From positions 1 to 31,757 of the forward strand of contig CAAGEZ010000027.1 of assembly GCA_900768995.1 (NCBI GenBank): DNA of 31,757 nt. The letters are read 5' to 3'. The translations under genes and the position numbers were made by a program. Numbering within the stretch: the stretch's first letter is position 1; each line of letters opens with the position of its first letter. Below, piece after piece: positions 22,392 to 28,818 of this stretch. This DNA is from Oscillospiraceae bacterium. GTDB lineage: Bacteria; Bacillota; Clostridia; Oscillospirales; Ruminococcaceae. The notes under the pieces were generated by a model. That model saw only the letters and a program-made list of their open reading frames with translations. It was not told the DNA's origin and searched no databases.

Positions 22392-22943
22392 TCACTTGAA
22401 ATATCTGTTAAGAAGTCCCTGGAATGCCTTGCCGTGACGTGCCTCGTCCTTAGCCATTTCGTGAACTGTGTCGTGGATAGCGTCAAGGTTCAGCTTCTTT
22501 GCTCTGGAAGCAAGGTCAAGCTTGCCCTGAGTTGCGCCGTGCTCAGCCATAACTCTCATCTCAAGATTCTTCTTGGTGGAGTCGGTAACAACGTCGCCGA
22601 GAAGCTCTGCAAACTTTGCAGCGTGCTCAGCCTCTTCGTATGCGATCCTCTTATAAGCCTCTGCGACCTCGGGATAGCCCTCTCTGTCGGCAACTCGGGA
22701 CATTGCAAGGTACATACCTACCTCGGTGCACTCGCCCATAAAGTTCTGATTGAGACCGTCGATGATCTCCTTGTCGTCAACTTCCTTGGCGATGCCTACA
22801 ATGTGCTCGCAGGCAAACTGAAGACCGCCGTCCTCCTTTACCTCGTTGAACTTGGAAGCGGGAGCGTTGCACTGGGGACATTTTTCGGGAGCGGCCTCTC
22901 CCTCATAAACATAGCCGCAGATAGAACAGACAAACTTTTTCAT
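22392..22943 (-). CDS. rbr: Reverse rubrerythrin (rubredoxin domain first)
   Basis: 183 residues. An N-terminal rubredoxin-like Fe(Cys)4 site, C6-x2-C9 and C22-x2-C25, precedes the ferritin-like diiron domain with Glu/His ligands in GECTEVGMYLAM, EEAEHAAKF, EMRVMAEHG and KDEARHGKAF. This order is the reverse of classical rubrerythrin and is characteristic of clostridial proteins that act as NADH-linked H2O2/O2 reductases in anaerobes (family knowledge). Start ATG at 22943 follows GGAGG. It has its own promoter and terminator, as expected for a single-gene oxidative-stress unit. A PerR box was looked for but not recognised. Confidence 0.95.
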   Translation of the reverse strand: MKKFVCSICGYVYEGEAAPEKCPQCNAPASKFNEVKEDGGLQFACEHIVGIAKEVDDKEIIDGLNQNFMGECTEVGMYLAMSRVADREGYPEVAEAYKRIAYEEAEHAAKFAELLGDVVTDSTKKNLEMRVMAEHGATQGKLDLASRAKKLNLDAIHDTVHEMAKDEARHGKAFQGLLNRYFK

Positions 22944-23008
22944 ATTACATTTCCTCCGTTTTTAATATTAATTTATTGAGTTTAATTATACTCGTTTGGT
23001 ATATTTAT

Positions 23009-23037
23009 AGAATACCACACTTTTATTTGTTTGTCAA
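23009..23037 (-). promoter_or_regulatory. Promoter of rubrerythrin gene
   Basis: On the minus strand TTGACA (23037-23032), 17 bp, TATTCT (23014-23009). The leader contains GGTAT/ATACC and an AT-rich tract; the upstream deacetylase gene ends 9 bp before the -35. Confidence 0.75.
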
Positions 23038-23045
23038 TACTAAAA

Positions 23046-23894
23046 TCAGATTATTCCGCACTTCTCCATAAATTCGTCAGTCTGCACAAGACCTGAGCGG
23101 TTATATCTGTCTATTATGATGAGTTCATCTTTCATACTTCCGTCAGATGTGACGATATTTCCCGTTTCACGGCAGGTGAGGATAATGCGGAAGCCCCGTT
23201 CTCGGAGCACCCCGAACCCCTCTCTTGACATCGCCCCGTAGGGATATGCATAGACAAGATGCCCGCCGCCGAAGATATCAAGCCATTTGTCCGTGTCCTC
23301 GGCAAAAATGCGGACATATTCCTCCTCGCTTTCGCCGCTGTTTTTTGCCGCCCCTCTCCTGCCGTTCATACTGTGCATATTATAGGTGTGACAGCCAACT
23401 GAAAACACGCCGCCCTCGGTCAAAGCCACAGCGTCCTCTCGGGTCATATATGCATAGGCGGGGTTCGGGTCATTTTCCTTTTCCGACTGCACCGTGAACG
23501 CTCCCGTGGGGTTCACCACCGCCCTCATACCGTATTTTTCAAGGAGGGGCAGGGCATATGTGATATTATTCAGATGCCCGTCATCAAAGGTTATGAGCAC
23601 GGACTTTTCGGAGAGCGTGCCCTTTCCGTCCGCAAAGGCGGCGATCTCCTCGGGAGACACGGCTGTATATCCCTTTTGGGAAAGGTATTTCAGGTCATTT
23701 TCAAAGCTTTGGGGCGTGACCACATATTCCCCTGTTCTTGCGGGGTCTTTGAGGATGCTGTGATACATAATTGCAGGGAGCGACACCTCGGTTCGGACAT
23801 TTTCCGAGGCAGGGAGACTTTTTTCCGATAATAACAGCCAAATAAATGCCCCGACTAAAAATATCATACATAAAATTACATTTTTCCTGCCCAC
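23046..23894 (-). CDS. Membrane-anchored polysaccharide deacetylase (NodB domain)
   Basis: 282 residues from GTG at 23894, preferred because GAGGTG lies 6 bp upstream; the GTG at 23903 is the alternative (285 residues). One N-terminal hydrophobic segment (NVILCMIFLVGAFIWLLL, about residues 5-22) anchors it. The NodB homology domain shows MYHSI, LITFDDGH (metal/catalytic Asp, about residues 100-107), the metal histidines in GCHTYNMHS, and AYPYGAM. Such enzymes remove acetyl groups from peptidoglycan or surface polysaccharide. An upstream TATAAT (23920-23915) is too near the start to be assigned. Monocistronic. Confidence 0.88.
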   Translation of the reverse strand: MGRKNVILCMIFLVGAFIWLLLSEKSLPASENVRTEVSLPAIMYHSILKDPARTGEYVVTPQSFENDLKYLSQKGYTAVSPEEIAAFADGKGTLSEKSVLITFDDGHLNNITYALPLLEKYGMRAVVNPTGAFTVQSEKENDPNPAYAYMTREDAVALTEGGVFSVGCHTYNMHSMNGRRGAAKNSGESEEEYVRIFAEDTDKWLDIFGGGHLVYAYPYGAMSREGFGVLRERGFRIILTCRETGNIVTSDGSMKDELIIIDRYNRSGLVQTDEFMEKCGII

Positions 23895-24032
23895 GTCATT
23901 CACCTCTTCCGATTATTATATGCGGAAAGTGGAGTTCACATTCTTTTGTAAAGCAGCCACTTTATATTTTCAGAAATTTCAAAAAAGTGTAATGGCTTTC
24001 ACAAACACCGGTATAAAAATCCCTAAAAGGTA

Positions 24033-24061
24033 TTGCATTTTATAAAAAAATGTTGTATAAT
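24033..24061 (+). promoter_or_regulatory. Promoter of the diguanylate cyclase gene
   Basis: TTGCAT (24033-24038), 17 bp, TATAAT (24056-24061). Of the 240 bp between the deacetylase and cyclase starts, the rest shows no further element apart from the short ORF at 24106. Confidence 0.75.
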
Positions 24062-24105
24062 ATAAAAAATAGCAACATTTACAGTAGACAACATCTGAAA
24101 GGAGA

Positions 24106-24138
24106 ATGCGCTTCATACATAAGCGTGACAAGCTATGA
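24106..24138 (+). CDS. Possible 10-residue upstream leader ORF
   Basis: ATG at 24106 directly after AAAGGAGA encodes MRFIHKRDKL and stops at 24138; its TGA overlaps the cyclase start codon (ATGA). The Shine-Dalgarno to ATG gap is very short (about 2 bp), so expression is uncertain. The cyclase ATG itself has no good site of its own, so coupled translation is plausible. Confidence 0.35.
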   Translation: MRFIHKRDKL

Positions 24139-25400
24139 AAAAACGGAGCGGCCTTACAGCAACAATACTGAAGCTTATAGCCCTGACCGCAGTTATGATC
24201 TGTGTGATAATCACGACCGCAGGGGCTGTAATGATATACTATGCCACCGAAGAGAGTATTAAAAACGAGGTAAATTATGCCGCACATTCCCTCTATCTTC
24301 TCTATGACACCGAATATCGCGGCGAATACTATATGAAAAACGGTTCCCTTTACAAGGGAAAGGAAATGCTCACTAATGCCAGATTTCAGACCGTGACCAA
24401 TATGATATCCAGCACTACCGATGTGGACTTCACCATTTTCTGGGATAAGAAGCGTGTTTTCACCACCGTCAAGCGCAGCGACGGCAGCTTTATAACGGGC
24501 ACTTCTGCCGATGACAGAGTAATTGAAAATGTTCTCAAAAAGGGTCAGGAATACTATTACAGCGGCGTTGTCATAAACGATAAAAAATATGCGGGATATT
24601 ATATGCCCATAACCGATTCCTCCGCAAAGGTCGTGGGAATGATATTTGCAGGCAGACCCCTTGATGCCGCACGGAGCAATATGCGCAGGATAATCACGGG
24701 CTTTACGGTAATAAGTGCGGTCGTTCTGTTCGTTGTCCTCATTATTTTCAAGATCTTTTCGTCAAAGCTGGTAAAGAGCCTGCTTCAGGTCAGAGATTTT
24801 ATGGAAAAGGTGGCAAGCGGCGATTTCGGTGCTGATTTGTCCCTTGATATCCTGAGCAGGACCGATGAGGTGGGAGATATTGCTTGCAGTGCAAATGCCC
24901 TGAGATACAGCCTGAGAGACCTTGTTGAGCGTGACCCCCTCACATCTCTCCTGAACCGCCGCAGCTGCCGCAAGGCGATAGACAGGCTCCTTGCCCAGAA
25001 CAAGGGCTACACCGTTGCAATGGCGGACATTGACTATTTCAAGAAAATAAACGACGGCTACGGTCACGCTTGCGGAGATATGGTATTAAAGGAGCTTTCG
25101 GCACTGATACGTGAGCGCTCCGAGAAGCAAAAGGGCTTTGCATCAAGGTGGGGCGGCGAGGAATTTCTCATAATCCTGCCCGAAACGGAGCTGAGCGATG
25201 CAAGGGATTTCCTTGAAAAGCTTATCATTGAGATACGTGACAGTGAATATATGTGGGAGGGCAAGCGTGTGCCCGTTACAGTGACTGTTGGCGCGGTGGA
25301 GATGAAAAAGGGCGAGACTCCCGATGAGACCATAAACCGTGCCGATCACCTGCTTTATGCGGGCAAGGAATCGGGACGAAACAGGCTTGTGGCGCAATAG
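24135..25400 (+). CDS. Membrane diguanylate cyclase (Cache-HAMP-GGDEF)
   Basis: 421 residues. An N-terminal membrane helix (about residues 7-35), an extracellular sensor of about 150 residues resembling a single Cache domain (ending GYYMPITDSSAKVVGMIFAGRP), a second helix (about 185-210), a HAMP segment, and a GGDEF domain with the active-site form GGEEF at residues 340-344, MADIDYFKKINDGYGH (metal and substrate binding) and DHLLYAGKESGRNR. It should make cyclic di-GMP in response to an outside ligand. No RxxD inhibitory site is visible before GGEEF. The start at 24135 is forced by an in-frame stop two codons upstream. No EAL or PilZ gene lies nearby. Confidence 0.93.
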   Translation: MKKRSGLTATILKLIALTAVMICVIITTAGAVMIYYATEESIKNEVNYAAHSLYLLYDTEYRGEYYMKNGSLYKGKEMLTNARFQTVTNMISSTTDVDFTIFWDKKRVFTTVKRSDGSFITGTSADDRVIENVLKKGQEYYYSGVVINDKKYAGYYMPITDSSAKVVGMIFAGRPLDAARSNMRRIITGFTVISAVVLFVVLIIFKIFSSKLVKSLLQVRDFMEKVASGDFGADLSLDILSRTDEVGDIACSANALRYSLRDLVERDPLTSLLNRRSCRKAIDRLLAQNKGYTVAMADIDYFKKINDGYGHACGDMVLKELSALIRERSEKQKGFASRWGGEEFLIILPETELSDARDFLEKLIIEIRDSEYMWEGKRVPVTVTVGAVEMKKGETPDETINRADHLLYAGKESGRNRLVAQ

Positions 25401-25490
25401 CAGGCTGTGCCTGGCAGACTGTGCCTGCAGCCACTCGTTTCATAGTTTGTTTGGGCAGCAGACGGGCGGCTCGGTAACGATGCAGAATGT
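25401..25490 (+). repeat. Repeat B, copy 1
   Basis: Starts one base after the cyclase stop. Core GTGCCTGCAGCCACTCGTTT, then CGGGCGGCTCGGTAACGATG. It shares its order and most bases with the copies at 26183-26255 (inverted) and 27516-27590; it carries an extra short internal duplication (CTGTGCCTGGCAGA) and no adjacent repeat A. Confidence 0.85.
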
Positions 25491-25537
25491 GGAAATGATA
25501 AATCGGAATTTTCACACAGAACTATGGAGGCAATAAT

Positions 25538-26062
25538 ATGGTGAGAGATATAAAAGAATATAGTTACGGTGTAGTTGAAGGAAAAACCCACTCCTTGAAA
25601 TGGGGCGATAATTTTACTTTGATGTGTGAGAATAAAGATCAATTTCCTTATGCTGAAAAATGCCTTGCTTATTTAGATACATTAAGTAAAGAAATGGAAG
25701 AACGGCTTTGTAAATATCTGCTTCGATATTATAAGGATTATGAGAAATATTTTGATGACGATGAATTAGCACAATTAGGAACGATCGATATGACAACTAT
25801 CATTGACCATATTTGTATAGACACACTTATAATAGGAAATGAATGCAGGCAGGATAGAATAGAATTCCATATTGAAGGCAGCTGTGATTGGGAACCCGAA
25901 CACGGCTTAGAGATTACTATTTCAGACAATAAAATTCTTTATGTTGGTTCATATGAAGACTATGGACCGAATACGGACAGATTACAATATGCATTGGATA
26001 ATTATGGATATTACGATCCAACTTCAGAAGACCTGCATATGAATTATGTCGATAAAGAATAA
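25538..26062 (+). CDS. Orphan AT-rich protein of unknown function
   Basis: 174 residues, soluble, acidic, no signal or membrane segment. I do not recognise it with confidence; CDWEPEHGLEITISDNKILYVG near the C-terminus resembles the W-E-x-E-H-G-L pattern of DUF6985/DUF2004-like proteins sometimes found as orphan toxin-immunity genes. The ATG at 25538 follows GGAGG with 7 bp spacing. Base composition is markedly AT-richer than its neighbours (roughly one-third GC against about one-half by eye), and it lies between inverted copies of repeat B, both signs of lateral acquisition. No promoter was defined. Confidence 0.75.
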   Translation: MVRDIKEYSYGVVEGKTHSLKWGDNFTLMCENKDQFPYAEKCLAYLDTLSKEMEERLCKYLLRYYKDYEKYFDDDELAQLGTIDMTTIIDHICIDTLIIGNECRQDRIEFHIEGSCDWEPEHGLEITISDNKILYVGSYEDYGPNTDRLQYALDNYGYYDPTSEDLHMNYVDKE

Positions 26063-26092
26063 ATTCCAATTTGTAAAACTTACAAACTTGTA

Positions 26093-26154
26093 GGGGACGG
26101 GTTCCCCGTCCCGCCGCTCAAATGTTGGGTAAATTGGGACGGGAACCCGTCCCC
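26093..26154. repeat. Repeat A, copy 1 (palindromic)
   Basis: Arms GGGGACGGGTTCCCCGTCCC and GGGACGGGAACCCGTCCCC are inverted repeats of each other, and each arm is itself a palindrome around TT/AA. The second copy is at 27617-27677. It is followed on the right by an inverted copy of repeat B, so that B+A read on the minus strand. Confidence 0.9.
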
Positions 26155-26182
26155 TGCATTATTTTTGCATATCATATCAAAA

Positions 26183-26255
26183 ATGTATCGTTACCGAGCT
26201 GTCCGTCTGACATACAAACAAACTATAGAACGTCCGGCTGCAGGCACAGCCTGCC
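26183..26255 (-). repeat. Repeat B, copy 2 (inverted)
   Basis: Read on the minus strand: GGCAGGCTGTGCCTGCAGCC, CGTTCTATAGTTTGTTTG, GACGGACAGCTCGGTAACGA. Same layout as copies 1 and 3. With repeat A at 26093-26154 it makes a composite unit of about 165 bp in minus orientation. Between 26063 and 26301 nothing else was recognised. Confidence 0.88.
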
Positions 26256-26301
26256 CGATTTTTTGTTACCCTTTTGTAAGTGAATTAATATTTCATAGCT
26301 A

Positions 26302-26331
26302 TTGAAAAAGGAAGCTGTAATATGCTATAAT
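26302..26331 (+). promoter_or_regulatory. Promoter of rodA-like gene
   Basis: TTGAAA (26302-26307), 18 bp, TATAAT (26326-26331) with an extended -10 TGC in front. Confidence 0.8.
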
Positions 26332-26375
26332 AATATCACTGAAAAAATTGTCGGAAAGGAAGTGACAGGGAAAAT

Positions 26376-27515
26376 ATGAAAGCTGTTTTTGCCTGGATAG
26401 GTCAGTATTTCCGAAGGCTCGACAAAATGCTTTTTCTTGCGGCGGCGACGCTGTCCGTTTTCAGCGTTGTGCTGCTTTATTCGCTTGTAGTTAACGGTGC
26501 TGCGACTATTGAGGTCAGCTCCTCGCTTTATAAGACCCAGGCGGCGGCGATAGTTGTGGGCTGGGTCATTGCCCTTATGCTGTCCGCAATGGACTATAAT
26601 AAGATACTGAAATTATGGGTGCTCTACGCCCCCGTGTCCATAATCCTGTCACTTCTTGTATTCACAAGCCTCGGCATCGAGGTCTACGGGGACAGGGCGT
26701 GGATCGACCTTGGATTTATGACCCTCCAGCCCTCGGAGCTTTTGAAGATAACCTTCGTCACCACATTCTCACTGCATCTTTCAAAGGTCGGGGACAAGAT
26801 AAACAGGCTGTCAAATGTTCTCCTCCTCTGCGCTCACGGAGCCATACCCACTCTCATAGTAGTATTGCAGGGCGATGACGGCACGGCAAGCGTTTTCCTG
26901 ATGATATTCGTAATAATGATGTTCTCGGCGGGCATCAGCTGGAAATATATCCTCCCCTGCGCCGCAGCACTGCCATTTGCGGTATATTTCGTATGGACAA
27001 GGGTGATGAAGCCATTTCAGAAAACAAGATTTCTGGTGCTTTTCGATGATGAGCTTGATCCTCTGGGCATCGGCTATCATCAGCGTGTGAGCAAAACGGC
27101 TCTCGGCTCGGGACAGATATTCGGCAAGGGTCTCTTTGGCGGTGAATACGTAAAGGTCCCCGAGGCAGCCAATGACTTCATTTTCACATATGTGGGACAG
27201 ACCCTTGGATTTGTGGGCTGTATGGCGGTGGTAGCGGTGCTCACGTACATCTGCCTTAAAATTATGGCGGACTCACGAATTGCAAAGGACGACTCGGGAA
27301 AATACCTCTGCGTGGGCGTTTACGCAATGATATGTATTCACTGCATACTGAACTTGGGAATGGTTTTCGGCGTTATGCCCGTTATCGGCGTCCCCCTGCC
27401 GTTTCTCAGTCAGGGCGGCACATCGACCCTTTCTATGTACATCGGTCTCGGACTGGTGATGAGTGCTTATTCACATTCGGAGAAGAAGTACAAGGTGTTT
27501 TATGATGCAGGGTGA
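26376..27515 (+). CDS. rodA: RodA/FtsW-family (SEDS) peptidoglycan polymerase
   Basis: 379 residues, about ten membrane helices. SEDS proteins polymerise glycan strands from lipid II together with a class B PBP. Seen: DRAWIDLGFMTLQPSELLK (the conserved W and QPSE), ANDFIFTYVGQTLGFVG (its Asp corresponds to the proposed catalytic aspartate), and the closing GVPLPFLSQGGTS. Two positions differ from typical RodA: QGDDGTAS instead of QPDLGTA and VGQTLGF instead of GEELGF. No PBP2, mreB or division gene is adjacent, so it is a solitary copy; FtsW/SpoVE-type assignment cannot be excluded. The ATG at 26376 follows a GGAAGTGACAGGG stretch. Confidence 0.88.
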   Translation: MKAVFAWIGQYFRRLDKMLFLAAATLSVFSVVLLYSLVVNGAATIEVSSSLYKTQAAAIVVGWVIALMLSAMDYNKILKLWVLYAPVSIILSLLVFTSLGIEVYGDRAWIDLGFMTLQPSELLKITFVTTFSLHLSKVGDKINRLSNVLLLCAHGAIPTLIVVLQGDDGTASVFLMIFVIMMFSAGISWKYILPCAAALPFAVYFVWTRVMKPFQKTRFLVLFDDELDPLGIGYHQRVSKTALGSGQIFGKGLFGGEYVKVPEAANDFIFTYVGQTLGFVGCMAVVAVLTYICLKIMADSRIAKDDSGKYLCVGVYAMICIHCILNLGMVFGVMPVIGVPLPFLSQGGTSTLSMYIGLGLVMSAYSHSEKKYKVFYDAG

Positions 27516-27590
27516 GGCAGGCTGTGCCTGCAGCCACTCGTTCTATGATTTATTGGGACATTAAACCGGCGGCTCGGTAACGGTACATTT
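27516..27590 (+). repeat. Repeat B, copy 3
   Basis: GGCAGGCTGTGCCTGCAGCC immediately after the rodA stop, containing a perfect GCAGGC-TGT-GCCTGC hairpin, then ACTCGTTCTATGATTTATTG and GGCGGCTCGGTAACGGTACA. Followed after about 26 bp by repeat A copy 2, the same composite as at 26093-26255 but in plus orientation. Confidence 0.9.
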
Positions 27591-27616
27591 GGGATTCGGT
27601 ATATCTTTATATCGCA

Positions 27617-27677
27617 GGGGACGGGTTCCCCGTCCCGCCGCTCAGATGTGGGATAACGGGACGGGAAACCCGTCCCC
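27617..27677. repeat. Repeat A, copy 2 (palindromic)
   Basis: GGGGACGGGTTCCCCGTCCC and the inverted arm GGGACGGGAAACCCGTCCCC with a CCGCTCA(A/G)ATGT centre shared with copy 1. May fold into a stable RNA hairpin and act as the rodA transcript end, though no T-run follows. 27678-27836 holds no recognisable gene or element. Confidence 0.9.
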
Positions 27678-27836
27678 TACAAAATCATATATATCATATA
27701 CAAATCAGCAGACCAAGCTTCAATTTACTGCTTTAATACGCCGCAAATACCACGCATTACAGCCAAATGCTCCAACGGTAAAGCCGCCGTTCACAGAAAG
27801 TTTACACTTATATATGACCTTTTGACGAAAAAGCCC

Positions 27837-27865
27837 TTTACAAATTGTACGTTATGTTATATAAT
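27837..27865 (+). promoter_or_regulatory. Promoter of the XRE regulator gene
   Basis: TTTACA (27837-27842), 17 bp, TATAAT (27860-27865). The predicted start point near 27872 lies downstream of the longest ORF start and supports the GTG start at 27929. Confidence 0.8.
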
Positions 27866-27877
27866 TTACATTATGTA
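27848..27877 (+). promoter_or_regulatory. Candidate operator dyads around the -10 box
   Basis: TACATTATGTA (27867-27877) is a perfect odd palindrome just downstream of the -10; TACGTTATGTT (27848-27858) is a degenerate copy just upstream, 19 bp apart. Their placement suggests autorepression by the XRE protein. No footprint knowledge supports this; it is inference. Confidence 0.45.
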
Positions 27878-27928
27878 GAGTTATTTTCTCTTGACGGAAA
27901 ACTATCTTTTTTGGGCGGAGGTGCTTTT

Positions 27929-28585
27929 GTGAATACGGATTTTCCCCGTATAATAACCCTGCTCCGCAAGGAGCGCAATATAAGCCAAAAGCAGGCTGCC
28001 GCCGACCTCGGAGTTTCTCAGGCTCTCCTGTCCCACTACGAAAAGGGCATAAGAGAATGCGGACTCGAATTTCTCGTCAAAACTGCCGATTATTATAATG
28101 TATCCTGCGACTATCTTCTCGGCCGCTGCGCCGAGCCTATGGGCAAGGCTGACAGCTCTGCCGAAAAGTCTGCTCCACGTACCGAGGGCGACCTTACTGC
28201 GTCCCAGAAGATGATAGTTGACTCGGGCAGGCTTATTTTCTCAATGCTCAATGCCCTTGAAGATGCCGCTCTCGAAAAGAGCGTGCGAGGATATCTGAGC
28301 CTTGCGGTGTATCGGATTTTCAGGGTGATATACTCTGCCAACCCCAAAAATGACCGCCGCTTTTTCACCGTGGATTCCCCTGCTGCCGATGGCTACACCT
28401 TAGCCGCTATGGAGCTAAAAAAGGCAAATGCGGAAACCGCCGCCAAAAACGGAGCTATGCAGAGCGTTCAGATAACCACCAATTCCATTTCCGAGCATTA
28501 TCCCGAATATGCTTCCTCCCTTTTGAATCAGGTAAAAGCCTGTGAGGACTGCGTTAGTGCGGTAATGGATACGGATAAGGAATAA
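27929..28585 (+). CDS. XRE-family helix-turn-helix transcriptional regulator
   Basis: 218 residues from the GTG at 27929, which follows GGAGGT with 6 bp spacing; upstream codons precede the predicted RNA start. The N-terminal HTH_3 domain (residues about 6-62) has the pattern IITLLRKERNISQKQAAADL, GVSQALLSHYEKG and NVSCDYLLGR. The C-terminal 150 residues, with ALEDAALEKSVRGYLSLAVYR, are predicted helical and are not recognised; they may bind a ligand or mediate dimerisation. It has its own promoter and terminator, and is upstream of pstS, but a regulatory link to phosphate is not shown. Confidence 0.87.
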   Translation: MNTDFPRIITLLRKERNISQKQAAADLGVSQALLSHYEKGIRECGLEFLVKTADYYNVSCDYLLGRCAEPMGKADSSAEKSAPRTEGDLTASQKMIVDSGRLIFSMLNALEDAALEKSVRGYLSLAVYRIFRVIYSANPKNDRRFFTVDSPAADGYTLAAMELKKANAETAAKNGAMQSVQITTNSISEHYPEYASSLLNQVKACEDCVSAVMDTDKE

Positions 28586-28599
28586 ACAGCGTAATATCA

Positions 28600-28630
28600 A
28601 GCCGTGTACCCTCGGGTGCACGGCTTTTTT
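28600..28630 (+). terminator. Intrinsic terminator of the XRE gene
   Basis: AGCCGTGTACCC, loop TC, GGGTGCACGGCT, then six T. Confidence 0.92.
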
Positions 28631-28637
28631 GCATATT

Positions 28638-28728
28638 TTTTACATTTTACAGGCTATACTTAATGCAGAATATCGTCCTTTTACGATTTTACTCCGATTT
28701 TACATAACCCGCATTTCGGATTTTACAT
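28638..28728 (+). promoter_or_regulatory. Pho-box-like direct repeats upstream of pstS
   Basis: TTTTAC recurs at 28638, 28645, 28679, 28687, 28698 and 28721, the last three as CGATTTTAC/CGGATTTTACAT with 11- and 23-bp spacing. PhoP boxes of Bacillus are TTAACA-like repeats 11 bp apart, so this is a candidate PhoP-controlled region; a -10 (TATAGA or TATCAT) lies near 28738-28746, not firmly placed. Confidence 0.5.
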
Positions 28729-28784
28729 TGGGGGTGTATCATATAGACATACCGCAAAGGAATCGATTAAAAAAGTAGAGAAAT

Positions 28785-28801
28785 TCGGACAAGGGGTCCG
28801 A
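28785..28801 (+). promoter_or_regulatory. Small hairpin before the pstS start
   Basis: TCGGAC, loop AAGGG, GTCCGA, directly before the ribosome binding site AAAGGAAG of the ATG at 28819. It may modulate pstS translation. Confidence 0.45.
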
Positions 28802-28818
28802 TGAAAGGAAGTTTCATT

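Noticed and set aside
22944..23008. PerR operator before rubrerythrin
   Set aside because: AT-rich inverted pieces are present, but none matches the TTATAATNATTATAA pattern well enough to call.
23979..24287. 102-residue minus-strand frame near the cyclase start
   Set aside because: Overlaps the cyclase promoter and signal-anchor region on the other strand; no Shine-Dalgarno or known domain.
26093..27677. CRISPR array from the repeated blocks
   Set aside because: Only two or three copies, in mixed orientation, palindromic and far apart with genes between them; no regular spacers or cas genes.
27589..27825. 78-residue open frame after rodA
   Set aside because: It is a translation of repeat A (GRVPRPAAQ-type residues) and the following gap; no ribosome binding site.
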